64,000 nucleotides of DNA, taken from contig CAXXXS010000001.1 of NCBI GenBank assembly GCA_963665085.2, positions 2,542,001 through 2,606,000 of the forward strand, read 5' to 3'. Origin of the DNA: G963665085 sp963665085. GTDB taxonomy: Bacteria; Bacteroidota; Bacteroidia; Bacteroidales; JAAAOM01. Of this stretch, positions 24,163 through 34,320 are shown in pieces. Position numbers and translations under genes: made by a program. The notes below the pieces were generated by a model. That model was not told the DNA's origin. It was given only the letters and a program-made list of their open reading frames with translations, and did not search any database. Within the stretch, counting starts at the first letter, position 1, and each line of letters opens with the position of its first letter.

Positions 24163-25440
24163 TTAAATCTCTGGTGCGTTTTCTAACAAAAACTCTTCAG
24201 CTTCTACACTCCAGAGGCCATTTGATTTATCTGTAATTTCAGCTAATTTCTTATAGAACGGATCTGTTTCTCCTTTTTTTGCAAAATCACTAATAGCTGT
24301 TAACTCCATTGATTTATGCGTGTAAATAAGTTTCTTGCCTCCGGGAATCTCAGGAAGTCTTAATGTTGTATCAACTACAGCATTCAACCCCCCGATATGA
24401 GTAACAAGACCTGCAGGATCCAAACCTTTAGTCATAATGTCTAATGCCTCAACCATATCATCCATATTTCCACCTGAAGTACCAACAAGATGTGTATATG
24501 CATAATGAACATTGTAAAAATTCAATTCTGCTTTTAAATTTGTATTTGAAGGTCCTGCAAAGAAATTTAAACAACCATCAAATCCCAGGATTGAATCTGC
24601 TTGTTCAATTACCGGTTTAACAGGAGCAAATACAAATACATCATCATATCCTTCGCCACCTACAAGACTTTGTAATTTTTCTACTGGATCACCAGCATTG
24701 CCAGTGTTAAGGTATATCAACTCAATGCCATTTTCTTTTGCTTTTTCAACAGGGTATATCTCAGCAGCCCTATCCAATCTACTTTGATCAATATCTGTAA
24801 CAACACATATTTTCGGTTTACGGTTCGAACGATTGATGACGTAGTTTATTGCTGCTAATCCCATAGGTCCGACACCTGCTAAAATGGCCATTTTACCGCC
24901 TTCAACAATCTCCATTTTATGTATATACGAACCAGGAGTTGTATGGTAATTTGCATGCATAGCACCAATTACACAAGAAAGTGGTTCTGCTAATGAAGCC
25001 GGATAAAATCCGGGACCTTCATAACTCAACAAGCAATCTTGTTCCAGGACATCTTTAGGTATAATCACATAAGTTGCATCTCCCCCAATATATTTATAGG
25101 AATAACCCGGTGCACTTAAAACTCCTACAGGGCCATCCTCATAATAGATTGCTGGTTGAATAGAAAATTTCTGACCAGGTTTGAATTTATCCTGATACTT
25201 CGCACCAACTTCTACAATTTCACCTGCAAACTCATGTCCGATCATGATTGGTTCTTCGGAAACATTATTTGGGACACGTTTATGATCCGTTCCTTGATGC
25301 GCAGCCTTGTAAGATGACATACAAATAGAATCACTTACAACTTTTGCTAATATCTCATCTTCTTTTATTGTGGGTAATTCAAATTCTTCTAAACGTAGAT
25401 CTTTCTTACCATATAATCTTATTGCTTTTGTTTTCATCAA
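24163..25440 (-). CDS. Zinc-type medium-chain dehydrogenase (L-sorbose-1-phosphate reductase-like)
   Basis: A 425-residue alcohol/polyol dehydrogenase. Catalytic-zinc residues are in SICMSSYKAAHQG (Cys) and MIGHEFAGEIVEVG (His/Glu). The Rossmann glycine motif is AGVGPMGLAAINY. The four-Cys structural zinc loop of classical ADHs is not seen. The length and lead resemble COG1063 sugar-phosphate dehydrogenases of the SorE group. It lies 50 bases after an aldolase/SDR fusion gene and probably works on the same sugar or sugar phosphate. Exact substrate unknown; start M1 or M2. Confidence 0.78.
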   Translation of the reverse strand: MMKTKAIRLYGKKDLRLEEFELPTIKEDEILAKVVSDSICMSSYKAAHQGTDHKRVPNNVSEEPIMIGHEFAGEIVEVGAKYQDKFKPGQKFSIQPAIYYEDGPVGVLSAPGYSYKYIGGDATYVIIPKDVLEQDCLLSYEGPGFYPASLAEPLSCVIGAMHANYHTTPGSYIHKMEIVEGGKMAILAGVGPMGLAAINYVINRSNRKPKICVVTDIDQSRLDRAAEIYPVEKAKENGIELIYLNTGNAGDPVEKLQSLVGGEGYDDVFVFAPVKPVIEQADSILGFDGCLNFFAGPSNTNLKAELNFYNVHYAYTHLVGTSGGNMDDMVEALDIMTKGLDPAGLVTHIGGLNAVVDTTLRLPEIPGGKKLIYTHKSMELTAISDFAKKGETDPFYKKLAEITDKSNGLWSVEAEEFLLENAPEI

Positions 25441-25490
25441 TATTTTCTTTAATCAGTATTTATAAAATATACGTAAGTGGTTTCTATTTT

Positions 25491-27464
25491 TTAGTTTAAC
25501 ATATTTTGACCACCTGTTACAGGAATTGCTTGTCCTGTTTCATACTTTTGGTCGATTGCATATAAAACTGCTTTTACAACATCTTCTACATAACATCCTC
25601 TATTTGCAGGAACCTGGGCTTCGTAGAATCTTTTCACATCTTCAATTGTTTTTGCTCCGGGAACTTTTCCTGCATTCAGATACTGAACGAATAATCCTCT
25701 TTCCGGATCTGACCAAAGCGGACCATCAAAGAAATTACCTGGACATACTGAGTTTACTTTAATCCTGGAAGGCATTAGCTCCATCGCAAAAGACTGTGTT
25801 AACCCAATTCCGCCAAATTTACCTCCTGCATAAGCAAAGTTTTTATTACTTCCTTTTAAACCGGATTTTGAGTTTATTTGAATAATATCTGAGAAATTGT
25901 TTTCTCCATATTTTGCCTGGGTCTTCATAACTTCAGAAGCATATTTAGAACAAATAAAGTAGCCTGTATAATTTATCTTTGTCATGAAATCAAATACATC
26001 CTGCTCCATCTCATCCAGACCACCAGCTCTAAGAACACCTGCATTTGAAATAAACACATCAAGGCCACCAAATGTTTTTACGGTTTCAAATATTAAATTC
26101 TTAACAGACTCAGAACAGGAAACATCTGTTTTCACAAAGAGAGAACGGTTATTTCCTTTTGTGTTGTTTAATTCATTCTGAAATTCTATTCCTTTTTCCT
26201 CGTTGATATCCGCGATAATAACGTTTGCATTTCGGTCGAACAATTCTCTGGTAATACCTTCGCCGAAACCTTGCGCAGCTCCGGTAATAATAATTATTTT
26301 TTGATCAACAACTGAGGCCTGAGATTGTCCCTGAGCCATTTTCCTACGATAATTTTCTACTTCCCAGTTATCGATAAAATCAATTTGTTCCTGGGTCATA
26401 AATCTTGGCCCGCCAAATGCTTCGGAATAGAAACTTATTTTCATTAAGTCTTCATAGATATCAAGAACAGTTTCCGCTGATTTTGCGTTGATATCTACAC
26501 CAACAAGGCCTATATTCTTAATTAAAATCACCTTGGGTAAGAAGGTATTGTTCTTTTTAAATTCCTCAAGCTTTTCATTAAATTCATTGATGATTTCCTC
26601 GGCAGAACCTTCACTTTCAAGATAAATAAATTTTGATTTGCAATACACAATTATATCGGGAGAAAATGGTAAAGCCACTTTCTGATAAGCATCGCTACTT
26701 GCAGAAAAATGATTAACCAATTTGTTGTTTCTTATTTTAGCAATTTTTGCACCATCCGCAGATAAAATAGTTCGGATAGCAGGAACAACAACACGGGCTT
26801 TCTCATCAACCGGCAAGGCTTCAAAATCAGGATTCTTTGAGATTCTGGAATTTAGTTTTTCTTCGATATCAGCATAAATAGTTTTAATTTCTTCTACTGT
26901 ATCTGCACTTACAAAAATTCCATGATTCTCTAGCAAAATTATTTTAGGTTCACTTCCATTTTCCTCTTTAAATTTATTTATCTCAGTTTCTACTTTTTTA
27001 AATAAAATATATCCCGGATCGGTATATTCAATATAAATAGCAGTGTTTCCAAAGATATTTTTTACAAGCTCTTTAGAATCTTTGCCACAAAGTAATCCAT
27101 TAATTAAATTGGGGTGTGTATGTACAATGTATTTATAAGTAATTGTATTGTGAAACGAAGTCTCAACAGAAGGGCGAAGTTTCTTTTCAGGATCAACGAT
27201 ACTTGCATATAAATCTTTTTTTACCTGGTCTTCTCTCTCTGCCGGAACAGAACTGTATTCTTTTTGGGAAATAATTTCCAGTTTTTCTCTGTACAATTTA
27301 ACAAATCCATCTTCCTCAATATCAGCTAATGTTGTTCCACTTGCTTTTACCCAAAGAAATTCATCGTCTTTAAAAGATGTATTTCCACCACCGGCAATAA
27401 CATAATCTTTATTCTTGCCATAATACTGGGATATCTCTACCAGTTTTTTTAGTTCCTCAGTCAT
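25491..27464 (-). CDS. Bifunctional class II aldolase / short-chain dehydrogenase
   Basis: A 657-residue fusion. The N-terminal class II aldolase/adducin domain (about 1-230) has GGGNTSFKDD, E101 and the metal ligands in VHTHPN (His115, His117). A middle linker (about 240-385) looks like a degenerate second aldolase-type fold. The C-terminal SDR (about 390-657) has TGAAQGFGEGI, an Asn in SNAGVL and the Ser...YAGGK catalytic site (near 545). This layout is known for rhamnulose-1-phosphate aldolase/lactaldehyde dehydrogenase proteins (RhaD/YuxG type), so a deoxy-sugar or sugar-alcohol pathway is likely. The dehydrogenase gene downstream fits this. Confidence 0.85.
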   Translation of the reverse strand: MTEELKKLVEISQYYGKNKDYVIAGGGNTSFKDDEFLWVKASGTTLADIEEDGFVKLYREKLEIISQKEYSSVPAEREDQVKKDLYASIVDPEKKLRPSVETSFHNTITYKYIVHTHPNLINGLLCGKDSKELVKNIFGNTAIYIEYTDPGYILFKKVETEINKFKEENGSEPKIILLENHGIFVSADTVEEIKTIYADIEEKLNSRISKNPDFEALPVDEKARVVVPAIRTILSADGAKIAKIRNNKLVNHFSASSDAYQKVALPFSPDIIVYCKSKFIYLESEGSAEEIINEFNEKLEEFKKNNTFLPKVILIKNIGLVGVDINAKSAETVLDIYEDLMKISFYSEAFGGPRFMTQEQIDFIDNWEVENYRRKMAQGQSQASVVDQKIIIITGAAQGFGEGITRELFDRNANVIIADINEEKGIEFQNELNNTKGNNRSLFVKTDVSCSESVKNLIFETVKTFGGLDVFISNAGVLRAGGLDEMEQDVFDFMTKINYTGYFICSKYASEVMKTQAKYGENNFSDIIQINSKSGLKGSNKNFAYAGGKFGGIGLTQSFAMELMPSRIKVNSVCPGNFFDGPLWSDPERGLFVQYLNAGKVPGAKTIEDVKRFYEAQVPANRGCYVEDVVKAVLYAIDQKYETGQAIPVTGGQNMLN

Positions 27465-27741
27465 AAGAGTAGTATTTTATTTTGTTATCTATTTTTTAGA
27501 ACCTGCATCAAGTATTGTCTTTTAATAATTACTACAAACCACCATATAGAATGAAATTCATTAAAAATTGATTTTGTCGGTCAAGTAGCTGAATTTCAAT
27601 ATCTCGAATTATATATCAAATAAAGTGATTGTAATAAAACTTATAAACGTCAAATTTATTTATATAGCCAACGATTGACAATAGATAATTTGAGCATTAA
27701 TTTATACAAAATGTTCTGCTATATTACAAGTTGTGAATGTT

Positions 27742-28176
27742 TTACTTCTTTAATTCTTCAAGCAGCTGCATAACCTTCTGCTGCTTGTGTTCGGGTATAC
27801 CTACATAGCTAAATGCCGAAGTATAAGTAGTGAAAGCTTTTGTTAAAACATCAAGTTTACCGCCATGTAATTTAAAAAATTCTGCATGTAATAATTGCTT
27901 TGGTGTTTCTGTGATAGCAGCTGTTCGATGTAATATTTTTGTTTCCTGCTTATTTAGGTATTCAACGTAATCAGATATTTCTTTTTCCATTGCTAGAGTA
28001 AAATCTGTATGAAGCTCTTGAATATCTATAACAACATTATATGTTCCCAGGTATTTTGGATCAACTATTTGTTTTTCTTTCATCTGCGAATATTCGGGCC
28101 AGGTAACATTTCCTTTAAGGAATTCAAGAATAAGTCTCTCCTCTGGCAAAATTACATATCTCATTATCTTCTCCAT
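27742..28176 (-). CDS. Small STAS-like (SpoIIAA-type) protein paired with a histidine kinase
   Basis: A longer in-frame start lies inside the kinase gene. I place the start at 28176 (MEKIMRYVILPEERLI), 10 bases after the kinase stop, giving 144 residues. The pattern of alternating strands and helices, with DIQELHTDFTLAMEKEISDY and AFFKL-like helix turns, resembles the SpoIIAA-like/DUF-type proteins that sit next to sensor kinases in this phylum. No receiver-domain Asp is seen. It probably takes part in signalling with the kinase. The assignment to STAS-like is tentative. Confidence 0.55.
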   Translation of the reverse strand: MEKIMRYVILPEERLILEFLKGNVTWPEYSQMKEKQIVDPKYLGTYNVVIDIQELHTDFTLAMEKEISDYVEYLNKQETKILHRTAAITETPKQLLHAEFFKLHGGKLDVLTKAFTTYTSAFSYVGIPEHKQQKVMQLLEELKK

Positions 28177-28186
28177 AATACAGACT

Positions 28187-29473
28187 TTACCCAATTGTAA
28201 AATATATAGTAAGGCCTTGGGATTCATTTCTCTCTGCCCATAATTTCCCATGATGCTTTTCAATAAATCCTTTGCAGATACTCAATCCAAGCCCACTTCC
28301 TTTTTCATTCATAGTTCCAGGTTTTGATTCTACAGGTTCACCTGAGGACATATCTTTTATTTTTTCTTCTGTTGTTCCTATACCATTGTCTTTAACAAAA
28401 TAGTTAATCTGGTTTTCTCTCGATTCTACACCAATAGTTATTTCGCCATTTTCAGGGGTAAATTTTATCGCATTTGTTAAAAGATTTCGAACAACGACAT
28501 CAATCATATTATTATCAGCTACTACAATATGATTTTGAGGAATGCTTGTTTTGATGGTTATGTTTTTCTTTTTGGCATCACTGGAGAGTAAATTAATAAC
28601 ATTTGTTACAACCTTCTCATAAACAAATTTGTTGGGTACAAATTGAATATTTTCCTGATGCGCTTTTGCCCAATTAAAAAGATTATTAATAAGATTAAAA
28701 GCATTCTCTGTAGATCTTTTGATAAGAGGATGGTACTTGCGAATTTGTTCTATATCGTTTTTTTTAAGAGCAATGTCGATTAAATCATTAAACCCAATAA
28801 TGGTATTGAATGGATTTCTTAGATCATGAGAGATTATTGAAAACAAAGCATTTTTACTTTCTATCGCTTCTTTTAATTCTTCTTTACGTTTTCTTAATGC
28901 CAAATTTGATTCTTCAGCTTTCTCAAGTAAATCCTTTTTTATATTATAAAACAGGAAAAGGTTGTGGACTAAAAGATATATTCCTATTATGTAGGCTGTT
29001 ACAATTATTGTGATTACAAAAATACCCTGAATCAGATATTTATCTTCTGTTAAGTAAGATAAGACAATATAATTTGTTAAATAGAATATACCAATAATAA
29101 TACTGTGGTATTTATTTACAGTAAATCCTGCATAGGGCACACCTATACAAATCAGGACAGTCATTCGTATGAAATAAGAAAAGAATTCTGTATCTCCAAT
29201 TAGAAAATAAAGTGTGCTTGTCCCATCAAACAACAAAAGATAGATTATAATAAAATTTGCCCACAAACTATTAATTAAGTTGAATGTCTTTAACAGAATA
29301 GCAAAAAGAGAAAAACTTATAACAATATAACCTGCTGTTATTATTGGATTCGGATAGGTGCGTAATATAATATCACTTAATCCGCCCATAGCGGTGAATG
29401 ATGCAGCATAATAAAAAATTCTTGTCCTTACCTCTTCAACTGAATTTAGCCCTTTGCGTGCAAACAATTTCAT
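28187..29473 (-). CDS. Sensor histidine kinase with multi-span membrane domain
   Basis: A 428-residue kinase. About six membrane helices occupy residues 20-190, with no obvious extracytoplasmic sensor domain. A coiled coil (KAEESNLALRKRKEELKEAI) leads to the HisKA site SIISHDLRNPFNTIIGF (His near 214). The ATPase part has NLLTNAIKFTPENGEI (N box), VKDNGIGTTEE (G1) and KGSGLGLSICKGF (G2). It is expected to autophosphorylate. No response regulator is next to it; the gene just downstream is a small STAS-like protein, so the partner is elsewhere or unusual. Confidence 0.88.
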   Translation of the reverse strand: MKLFARKGLNSVEEVRTRIFYYAASFTAMGGLSDIILRTYPNPIITAGYIVISFSLFAILLKTFNLINSLWANFIIIYLLLFDGTSTLYFLIGDTEFFSYFIRMTVLICIGVPYAGFTVNKYHSIIIGIFYLTNYIVLSYLTEDKYLIQGIFVITIIVTAYIIGIYLLVHNLFLFYNIKKDLLEKAEESNLALRKRKEELKEAIESKNALFSIISHDLRNPFNTIIGFNDLIDIALKKNDIEQIRKYHPLIKRSTENAFNLINNLFNWAKAHQENIQFVPNKFVYEKVVTNVINLLSSDAKKKNITIKTSIPQNHIVVADNNMIDVVVRNLLTNAIKFTPENGEITIGVESRENQINYFVKDNGIGTTEEKIKDMSSGEPVESKPGTMNEKGSGLGLSICKGFIEKHHGKLWAERNESQGLTIYFTIG

Positions 29474-29624
29474 CTCTTTCTTACTATCAATTTTACGAGA
29501 GAAAGGTTTGATTTAATTTTCTTAAAAAAATAAGTTAATAATAATATTCTGTTGTTCAAAATGAGTTAAACAACCTACTTTAAAATTATTTATGCATACG
29601 ACCGATCTGTAGCTAAAGTTTGTT

Positions 29625-31157
29625 TTATGAAGAAATAATATTCATGGCACATCTTATGCCATCTGCCGCACTTGATAATATACCTCCGGAATACCCACTT
29701 CCTTCTCCTGCAAAATATAAGTTATCAAAACCAGAACATCTTCCATCTTTTTCGCGGATAACTTGTACGGGCGATGATGTTTTGTTTTCTAATCCCATAA
29801 GTACTCCTTGCTCAAAACCTCTTAATTTTCGTGAAAAATCAGCAAGCCCATCAATTAAAGCAGAACTTATAAGAGGTGGTATTAAATCGTATAGAGGTGC
29901 TGTTTGTGTACCGAGGGCATAACTCCCTGATGGTATATTTTTAGAGATTCTGTTTTTTGAATAATCCAAAACCTTTGTCGCAGGTATTTCATAACTATTA
30001 TTCAAAGCATAAAACTTTTCTTCCAGCTTATCCATCCAGTCAAGTATTTCTATTGGAGAAGCTGTTTTTCCTAACAATGCATCCGGATGCGTTCCCACAA
30101 CACAGGCAGAGTTTGCAAATACTCCATTTCGCTTATAATAACTCATGCCATTAACTACACTTTTATTTTCAAAAGCTGCTGATTGAACAATATTACCTCC
30201 CGGGCACATACAAAAAGTAAATACAGGTAATCCCGATTCCGATTTTGAAGTCAATCTATATTCGGCTGCCTTTACACCCGGAAGGCTTTCTCTTCCCCAC
30301 TGGGCACTGTTAATTAACGTTTGTTCGTGTTCAATTCTATGTCCAATGGCAAAATTTTTAGTTCGAAAAGGAATGCCCCTTTTGATTAGCATTCTGTATG
30401 TGTCATAAGCCGAATGGCCTGTTGCGAGTATAAAATAATCTGCTTCTAATTCTCCGGTATTACAAATTATCTTATCTACTTTTCCTGCTTTAACGCTAAT
30501 ATCTTCAAACTTAGTTTCGAAAAGTATCTCACCTCCATTTTCTAAAAATTTTTTTCGAAGGTTTTCAACGATGATTTTCAGGTTATCTGTCCCAAGATGC
30601 GGGTGTGCCAGGTAAAGAATTTCTTCCGGGGCACCTGCTTTAACATATTCTAGCAAAGTGAAATTTCTTTCTTTAGAAATATGTTTTGATCTTGACGTTA
30701 ATTTTCCATCTGAAAAAGTACCAGCCCCTCCCTCTCCAAAAGCATAATTGTTTTGTTCAGAAAAAATCCCTTTTGACTCCAACTTTTCAATGGCAGAACT
30801 TCTTTTCCTGACATTGGCTCCCCGTTCAATAAGTTTTACATCAAATCCTGCCATCTGCAGTACATGAGCTGCAAAAAAACCTGCCGGACCGCTGCCTACT
30901 ACAACTATTTTTTTATATCGTTTTTTATATGGGATTTCTATTTTCTCAGGTGCTGTATATGATTCTCCTTTTAGAGACTTTGAATTTACGACAACACTTG
31001 TTTGCCAATGAATGTTGTTCTTTTTTCTTGCATCAAGGCTTTGCTTCTCAATTATAAAAGAAAAATCATTTAAGCCTGTTTTTTTGCGAATTACCTGTTC
31101 GCAATATTCTTTATTATAATCTGTTGGCAGATTAAGTTGAATTATTTTATAGCCCAA
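29625..31157 (-). CDS. FAD-dependent dehydrogenase of the COG2509 family
   Basis: A 510-residue flavoprotein. After an about 80-residue N-terminal domain (YKIIQLNLPTDYNKEYCEQ) comes the dinucleotide-binding fold KIVVVGSGPAGFFAAHVLQM. FSDGKLTSRSKH and FILATGHSAYDTYRML follow, then the C-terminal FAGEGSGYSGGILSSAADGI. These are the conserved marks of this uncharacterised family. The reaction is unknown. It is on its own, divergent from the lipoprotein/DUF5723 pair. Confidence 0.88.
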   Translation of the reverse strand: MGYKIIQLNLPTDYNKEYCEQVIRKKTGLNDFSFIIEKQSLDARKKNNIHWQTSVVVNSKSLKGESYTAPEKIEIPYKKRYKKIVVVGSGPAGFFAAHVLQMAGFDVKLIERGANVRKRSSAIEKLESKGIFSEQNNYAFGEGGAGTFSDGKLTSRSKHISKERNFTLLEYVKAGAPEEILYLAHPHLGTDNLKIIVENLRKKFLENGGEILFETKFEDISVKAGKVDKIICNTGELEADYFILATGHSAYDTYRMLIKRGIPFRTKNFAIGHRIEHEQTLINSAQWGRESLPGVKAAEYRLTSKSESGLPVFTFCMCPGGNIVQSAAFENKSVVNGMSYYKRNGVFANSACVVGTHPDALLGKTASPIEILDWMDKLEEKFYALNNSYEIPATKVLDYSKNRISKNIPSGSYALGTQTAPLYDLIPPLISSALIDGLADFSRKLRGFEQGVLMGLENKTSSPVQVIREKDGRCSGFDNLYFAGEGSGYSGGILSSAADGIRCAMNIISS

Positions 31158-31258
31158 AGCACAATATTTAAATTAAAATTTCAACACAAAGAAAACAATA
31201 ATATTCTCTGAATGTTGAGCAATACAATAACTGATGAGCAGATCATTAAAAATAGTAA

Positions 31259-31266
31259 TATATTTG
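31259..31266 (+). promoter_or_regulatory. Candidate -7 box (TATATTTG)
   Basis: It matches TAnnTTTG and lies 23 bases before the GTG at 31290. The -33 region is not obvious. Confidence 0.5.
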
Positions 31267-31289
31267 GCTGCGTCTTATACTAATTAAAT

Positions 31290-32915
31290 GTGAAACCAAT
31301 TATAAAAAAATATAAACTAGCACTCTTCTCTTTTTTAATCCTATCTACTTTTTCCTGTCAAAAAATTTTTGAAGACATTGAAAATGCTAAGATTGATTTT
31401 ACAACAGAACTTGGCCTTCATCTAGCTGATGTATCTTTGTATATTGATGAGACTCTGGATATTAATATCGATACAATCATTGAAGGGATGCCCAGTCCGG
31501 TAATAGAATTGTCTCCTGGAGAAGATGGAATCCTGAAATTGCATATCTCTCAAGAGTTTCCTCCTGTTAAGCTCGACTCAATACTTAACCTCAAGGATAC
31601 AATTTTTGTTGATACGATTGGTTTTCCTGCTATTTACGGTTTTTTTATTGAAGGGGATATGAGTTTTGGTTTTCAACTCACCACTTTTGATAAAGAAATG
31701 TTTGAGAATAAGACTGTCGATTCCATCAAACTTGATGGAGGTTTTCTGAGTTTAGAATTTAATACATACGATAAGTTTTATTCTGAATTTAATTTATCAT
31801 TTCCGGGAATTACAGATGAATTCAACAATATCCTCACAATCGATAATTTTATACCCACAAGTACAAATAACACCGTTGATATTGATTTAACAAATCATAA
31901 GCTACAAGTACTTACGAGAAGAGATAAAGAATATTTTCTGATTGACTTAGATTTCTTTATTGAAAGCCTTGATACTGACACTGATGTTGAGCCGATGATA
32001 AAAATAAAAATGGGAGAATTGGATCTCGATTACGCCTACGGCTCTCTCGGATACGACACTATTCCTAATTTTGGGGTTCAGGAAATTGCAATGCCGGGTC
32101 AGTTAATAGAAGGACAGGATGTTATTTTCGATTTTGAAAAACCAGAGATTAAATTACAAGCTTTAAATAGTTTTGCATTACCGTTTAGATATGATGTTAA
32201 AGATTTTTCAATGCATTTTCCTGATGGAAGTTCAGAAAAAATAACAGGGCTTGACGATCAAATTTATATCAATGCCCCTCAACTATCAACGCCGGATGAG
32301 TATATTCCATCAACAATTGCCCTTGACACCTCAACAAATTTTGATTTACTAATGAGCAAGGGACCCAATCTTCTTACCATTGATGGGGATTTATGGACAA
32401 ATCCAGACAATCCCGACTATAAAAATTACCTTCGGGATGAAGATTCGCTCTCAACCAGATTAGATATAGATATTCCTTTTAGTATGCGGATTACAGAAAT
32501 AGTATTGCGTGATACAATCATAAATGAAATATTTAAACAATTAAAAAATGAATCTTTTTCTGCAGAAAGAGTCAAAATAAAAACGGATATATTAAATACT
32601 TTTCCATTTGATCTTGACCTTCAGGCGTACTTTTACAATGTATATGATATTCTTATTGACAGTCTTTTTACAGAGCCTCTAAAAATTGATGGTTCAAGTC
32701 AGGAGAAAGGCATTCTGGAAACAACCTATTATGCTGACAAAGAAGGCACACAAATGGAAGACCTCCTGGAAACCCAAAAAGTAATAACCGTTGCTAAGTT
32801 TAAAACTGCAAATGCAGAAGAGGAAAAAATAGTGAGTTTCCGTAATGAAGATTCACTCAGCATCAAGTTAACCATCTTTAGTAAAATTAATATCCAACCG
32901 GGTAATGAGGATTAA
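31290..32915 (+). CDS. Large outer-membrane-type lipoprotein of unknown function
   Basis: A 541-residue protein with GTG start. The lead KYKLALFSFLILSTFSCQK has a lipobox with Cys23, so it is a lipoprotein. The rest is strand-rich and acidic, with repeated LDI/FNL-type segments and no catalytic motif I can name. It overlaps the DUF5723 gene by 11 bases, so the two are translationally coupled and probably form a surface or outer-membrane complex. An ATG in another frame at 31288 is not used. Confidence 0.7.
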   Translation: MKPIIKKYKLALFSFLILSTFSCQKIFEDIENAKIDFTTELGLHLADVSLYIDETLDINIDTIIEGMPSPVIELSPGEDGILKLHISQEFPPVKLDSILNLKDTIFVDTIGFPAIYGFFIEGDMSFGFQLTTFDKEMFENKTVDSIKLDGGFLSLEFNTYDKFYSEFNLSFPGITDEFNNILTIDNFIPTSTNNTVDIDLTNHKLQVLTRRDKEYFLIDLDFFIESLDTDTDVEPMIKIKMGELDLDYAYGSLGYDTIPNFGVQEIAMPGQLIEGQDVIFDFEKPEIKLQALNSFALPFRYDVKDFSMHFPDGSSEKITGLDDQIYINAPQLSTPDEYIPSTIALDTSTNFDLLMSKGPNLLTIDGDLWTNPDNPDYKNYLRDEDSLSTRLDIDIPFSMRITEIVLRDTIINEIFKQLKNESFSAERVKIKTDILNTFPFDLDLQAYFYNVYDILIDSLFTEPLKIDGSSQEKGILETTYYADKEGTQMEDLLETQKVITVAKFKTANAEEEKIVSFRNEDSLSIKLTIFSKINIQPGNED

Positions 32916-34308
32916 AACCATAATTTTACTTATTTCTTTTTTTGTTTTATTAGGGACAAAAAGAACGTTAGCCCAGGACAAGACCATGTACCTGATGGGG
33001 ATTCAACCTCAGGAAAATATTCTGAACCCGGCTTTTTATGAGAATAATTCATTTCTCGTTCTAAGTTTATCTGGTTATGCTTACTATGATAATAGCTCAT
33101 TAACAGTTAACGACATGCTAACAACCAGGACAGAAAATGGGACGAAAAACACCTATTGGGATTTTGAAACAATCGATAAAAAACTTCGTGATGAAAATTT
33201 TATTAATATAGGTGCAGGAACGACCCCCTTATTTATTGGTTATAATCTTAAAGAATCAACATTCCTTAACTTTTCCATTTCAATAAATAACAGTGGTTAT
33301 ATTAAATTACCAGAGACTATAAGCCAGCTAAGATTTGGGAATGCCGATTTGGAAAATAATACGCCCCGGACAATTGATCTCAATCACTATGGAATAAACG
33401 AAATAAGTTATGTTCAATATAGTTTTGGAATATCTAAAAAGCTTAGCAAAAACTTTAATATAGGTTTGCATGTAAAATTTTTAACAGGAATATCTGCAAT
33501 AAGAACAAACAGATTTCTTGCATCGGTTGAAACATCAGATGATTTTTCTGAATCACTTTTGACAACCAATATTCAAATGGATGTATCGGGCCCATTATTT
33601 GAGTCTGATAAATTAACCAATGTTTTTCGTCAACAGTTAGGTTTAGGGGAGTTTATTGCAGGGAAGGGATCTTCTTCAATAAAAAATTTCGGAACAGCAT
33701 TCGATTTTGGTTTTAATTGGGAATTAAATGACAGGATAAAACTTCACGGTGCTATCAATGATTTAGGAATTATTCGCTGGGAGAAAAAACCACAGATGTT
33801 AATATCAAAAGGTGAGTTTCTCTATGATGGCATACAGTTTACCCCCTATAATCTTGCTGATGAAGATTTTAGTTTTAACGATTACCTGCAACAATACGCG
33901 GATACTGTTTTAGCGACCATAATTCCCACTACTGTGGAAGAAAGTTTCAGTACACAACTATACACAAAAACATATCTCGGATTAACGTATAAATTTTCTG
34001 ACAAATTGCATTTTGATGCATTAATCAATTCAACACTTAATAAAGATGCTACATTAAAAAGAGCAACGCTGGGTGCAACGTATGCTTTTAACAGTTCTAT
34101 CTCATTAACCAGTAGTCTTTCATACAGTAATTTTTGGCTATATAACATAGGTATGGGAATTCTTATTAAAAAAGAGCGATTTCAATATTATTTGGTTACA
34201 GATAATATTAATGCTGTTGATTTAAGAAATACCAGGGCATTGAACTTTGCTTTTGGTATTAATTATTGGTTAAGGAATAAGAATGACAGTAAAAAGGATT
34301 TGGAATAA
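32905..34308 (+). CDS. DUF5723 family outer-membrane protein
   Basis: A 467-residue exported protein with signal peptide (IKTIILLISFFVLLGTKRTLAQ). The lead after cleavage (DKTMYLMGIQPQENILNPAF) and the alternating aromatic/polar strands, ending in NYWLRNKND, are typical of DUF5723 beta-barrel proteins of this phylum. Function is unknown; the FadL/PorV-like pattern (NPAF near the N terminus) suggests a barrel that carries or anchors surface proteins. It is coupled with the lipoprotein gene before it and convergent with the protease gene after it. Confidence 0.82.
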   Translation: MRIKTIILLISFFVLLGTKRTLAQDKTMYLMGIQPQENILNPAFYENNSFLVLSLSGYAYYDNSSLTVNDMLTTRTENGTKNTYWDFETIDKKLRDENFINIGAGTTPLFIGYNLKESTFLNFSISINNSGYIKLPETISQLRFGNADLENNTPRTIDLNHYGINEISYVQYSFGISKKLSKNFNIGLHVKFLTGISAIRTNRFLASVETSDDFSESLLTTNIQMDVSGPLFESDKLTNVFRQQLGLGEFIAGKGSSSIKNFGTAFDFGFNWELNDRIKLHGAINDLGIIRWEKKPQMLISKGEFLYDGIQFTPYNLADEDFSFNDYLQQYADTVLATIIPTTVEESFSTQLYTKTYLGLTYKFSDKLHFDALINSTLNKDATLKRATLGATYAFNSSISLTSSLSYSNFWLYNIGMGILIKKERFQYYLVTDNINAVDLRNTRALNFAFGINYWLRNKNDSKKDLE

Positions 34309-34320
34309 AATATCACCCTT

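Noticed and set aside
29620..29922. A 100-codon plus-strand frame opposite the flavoprotein gene
   Set aside because: It is antisense to conserved C-terminal motifs of the COG2509 family.
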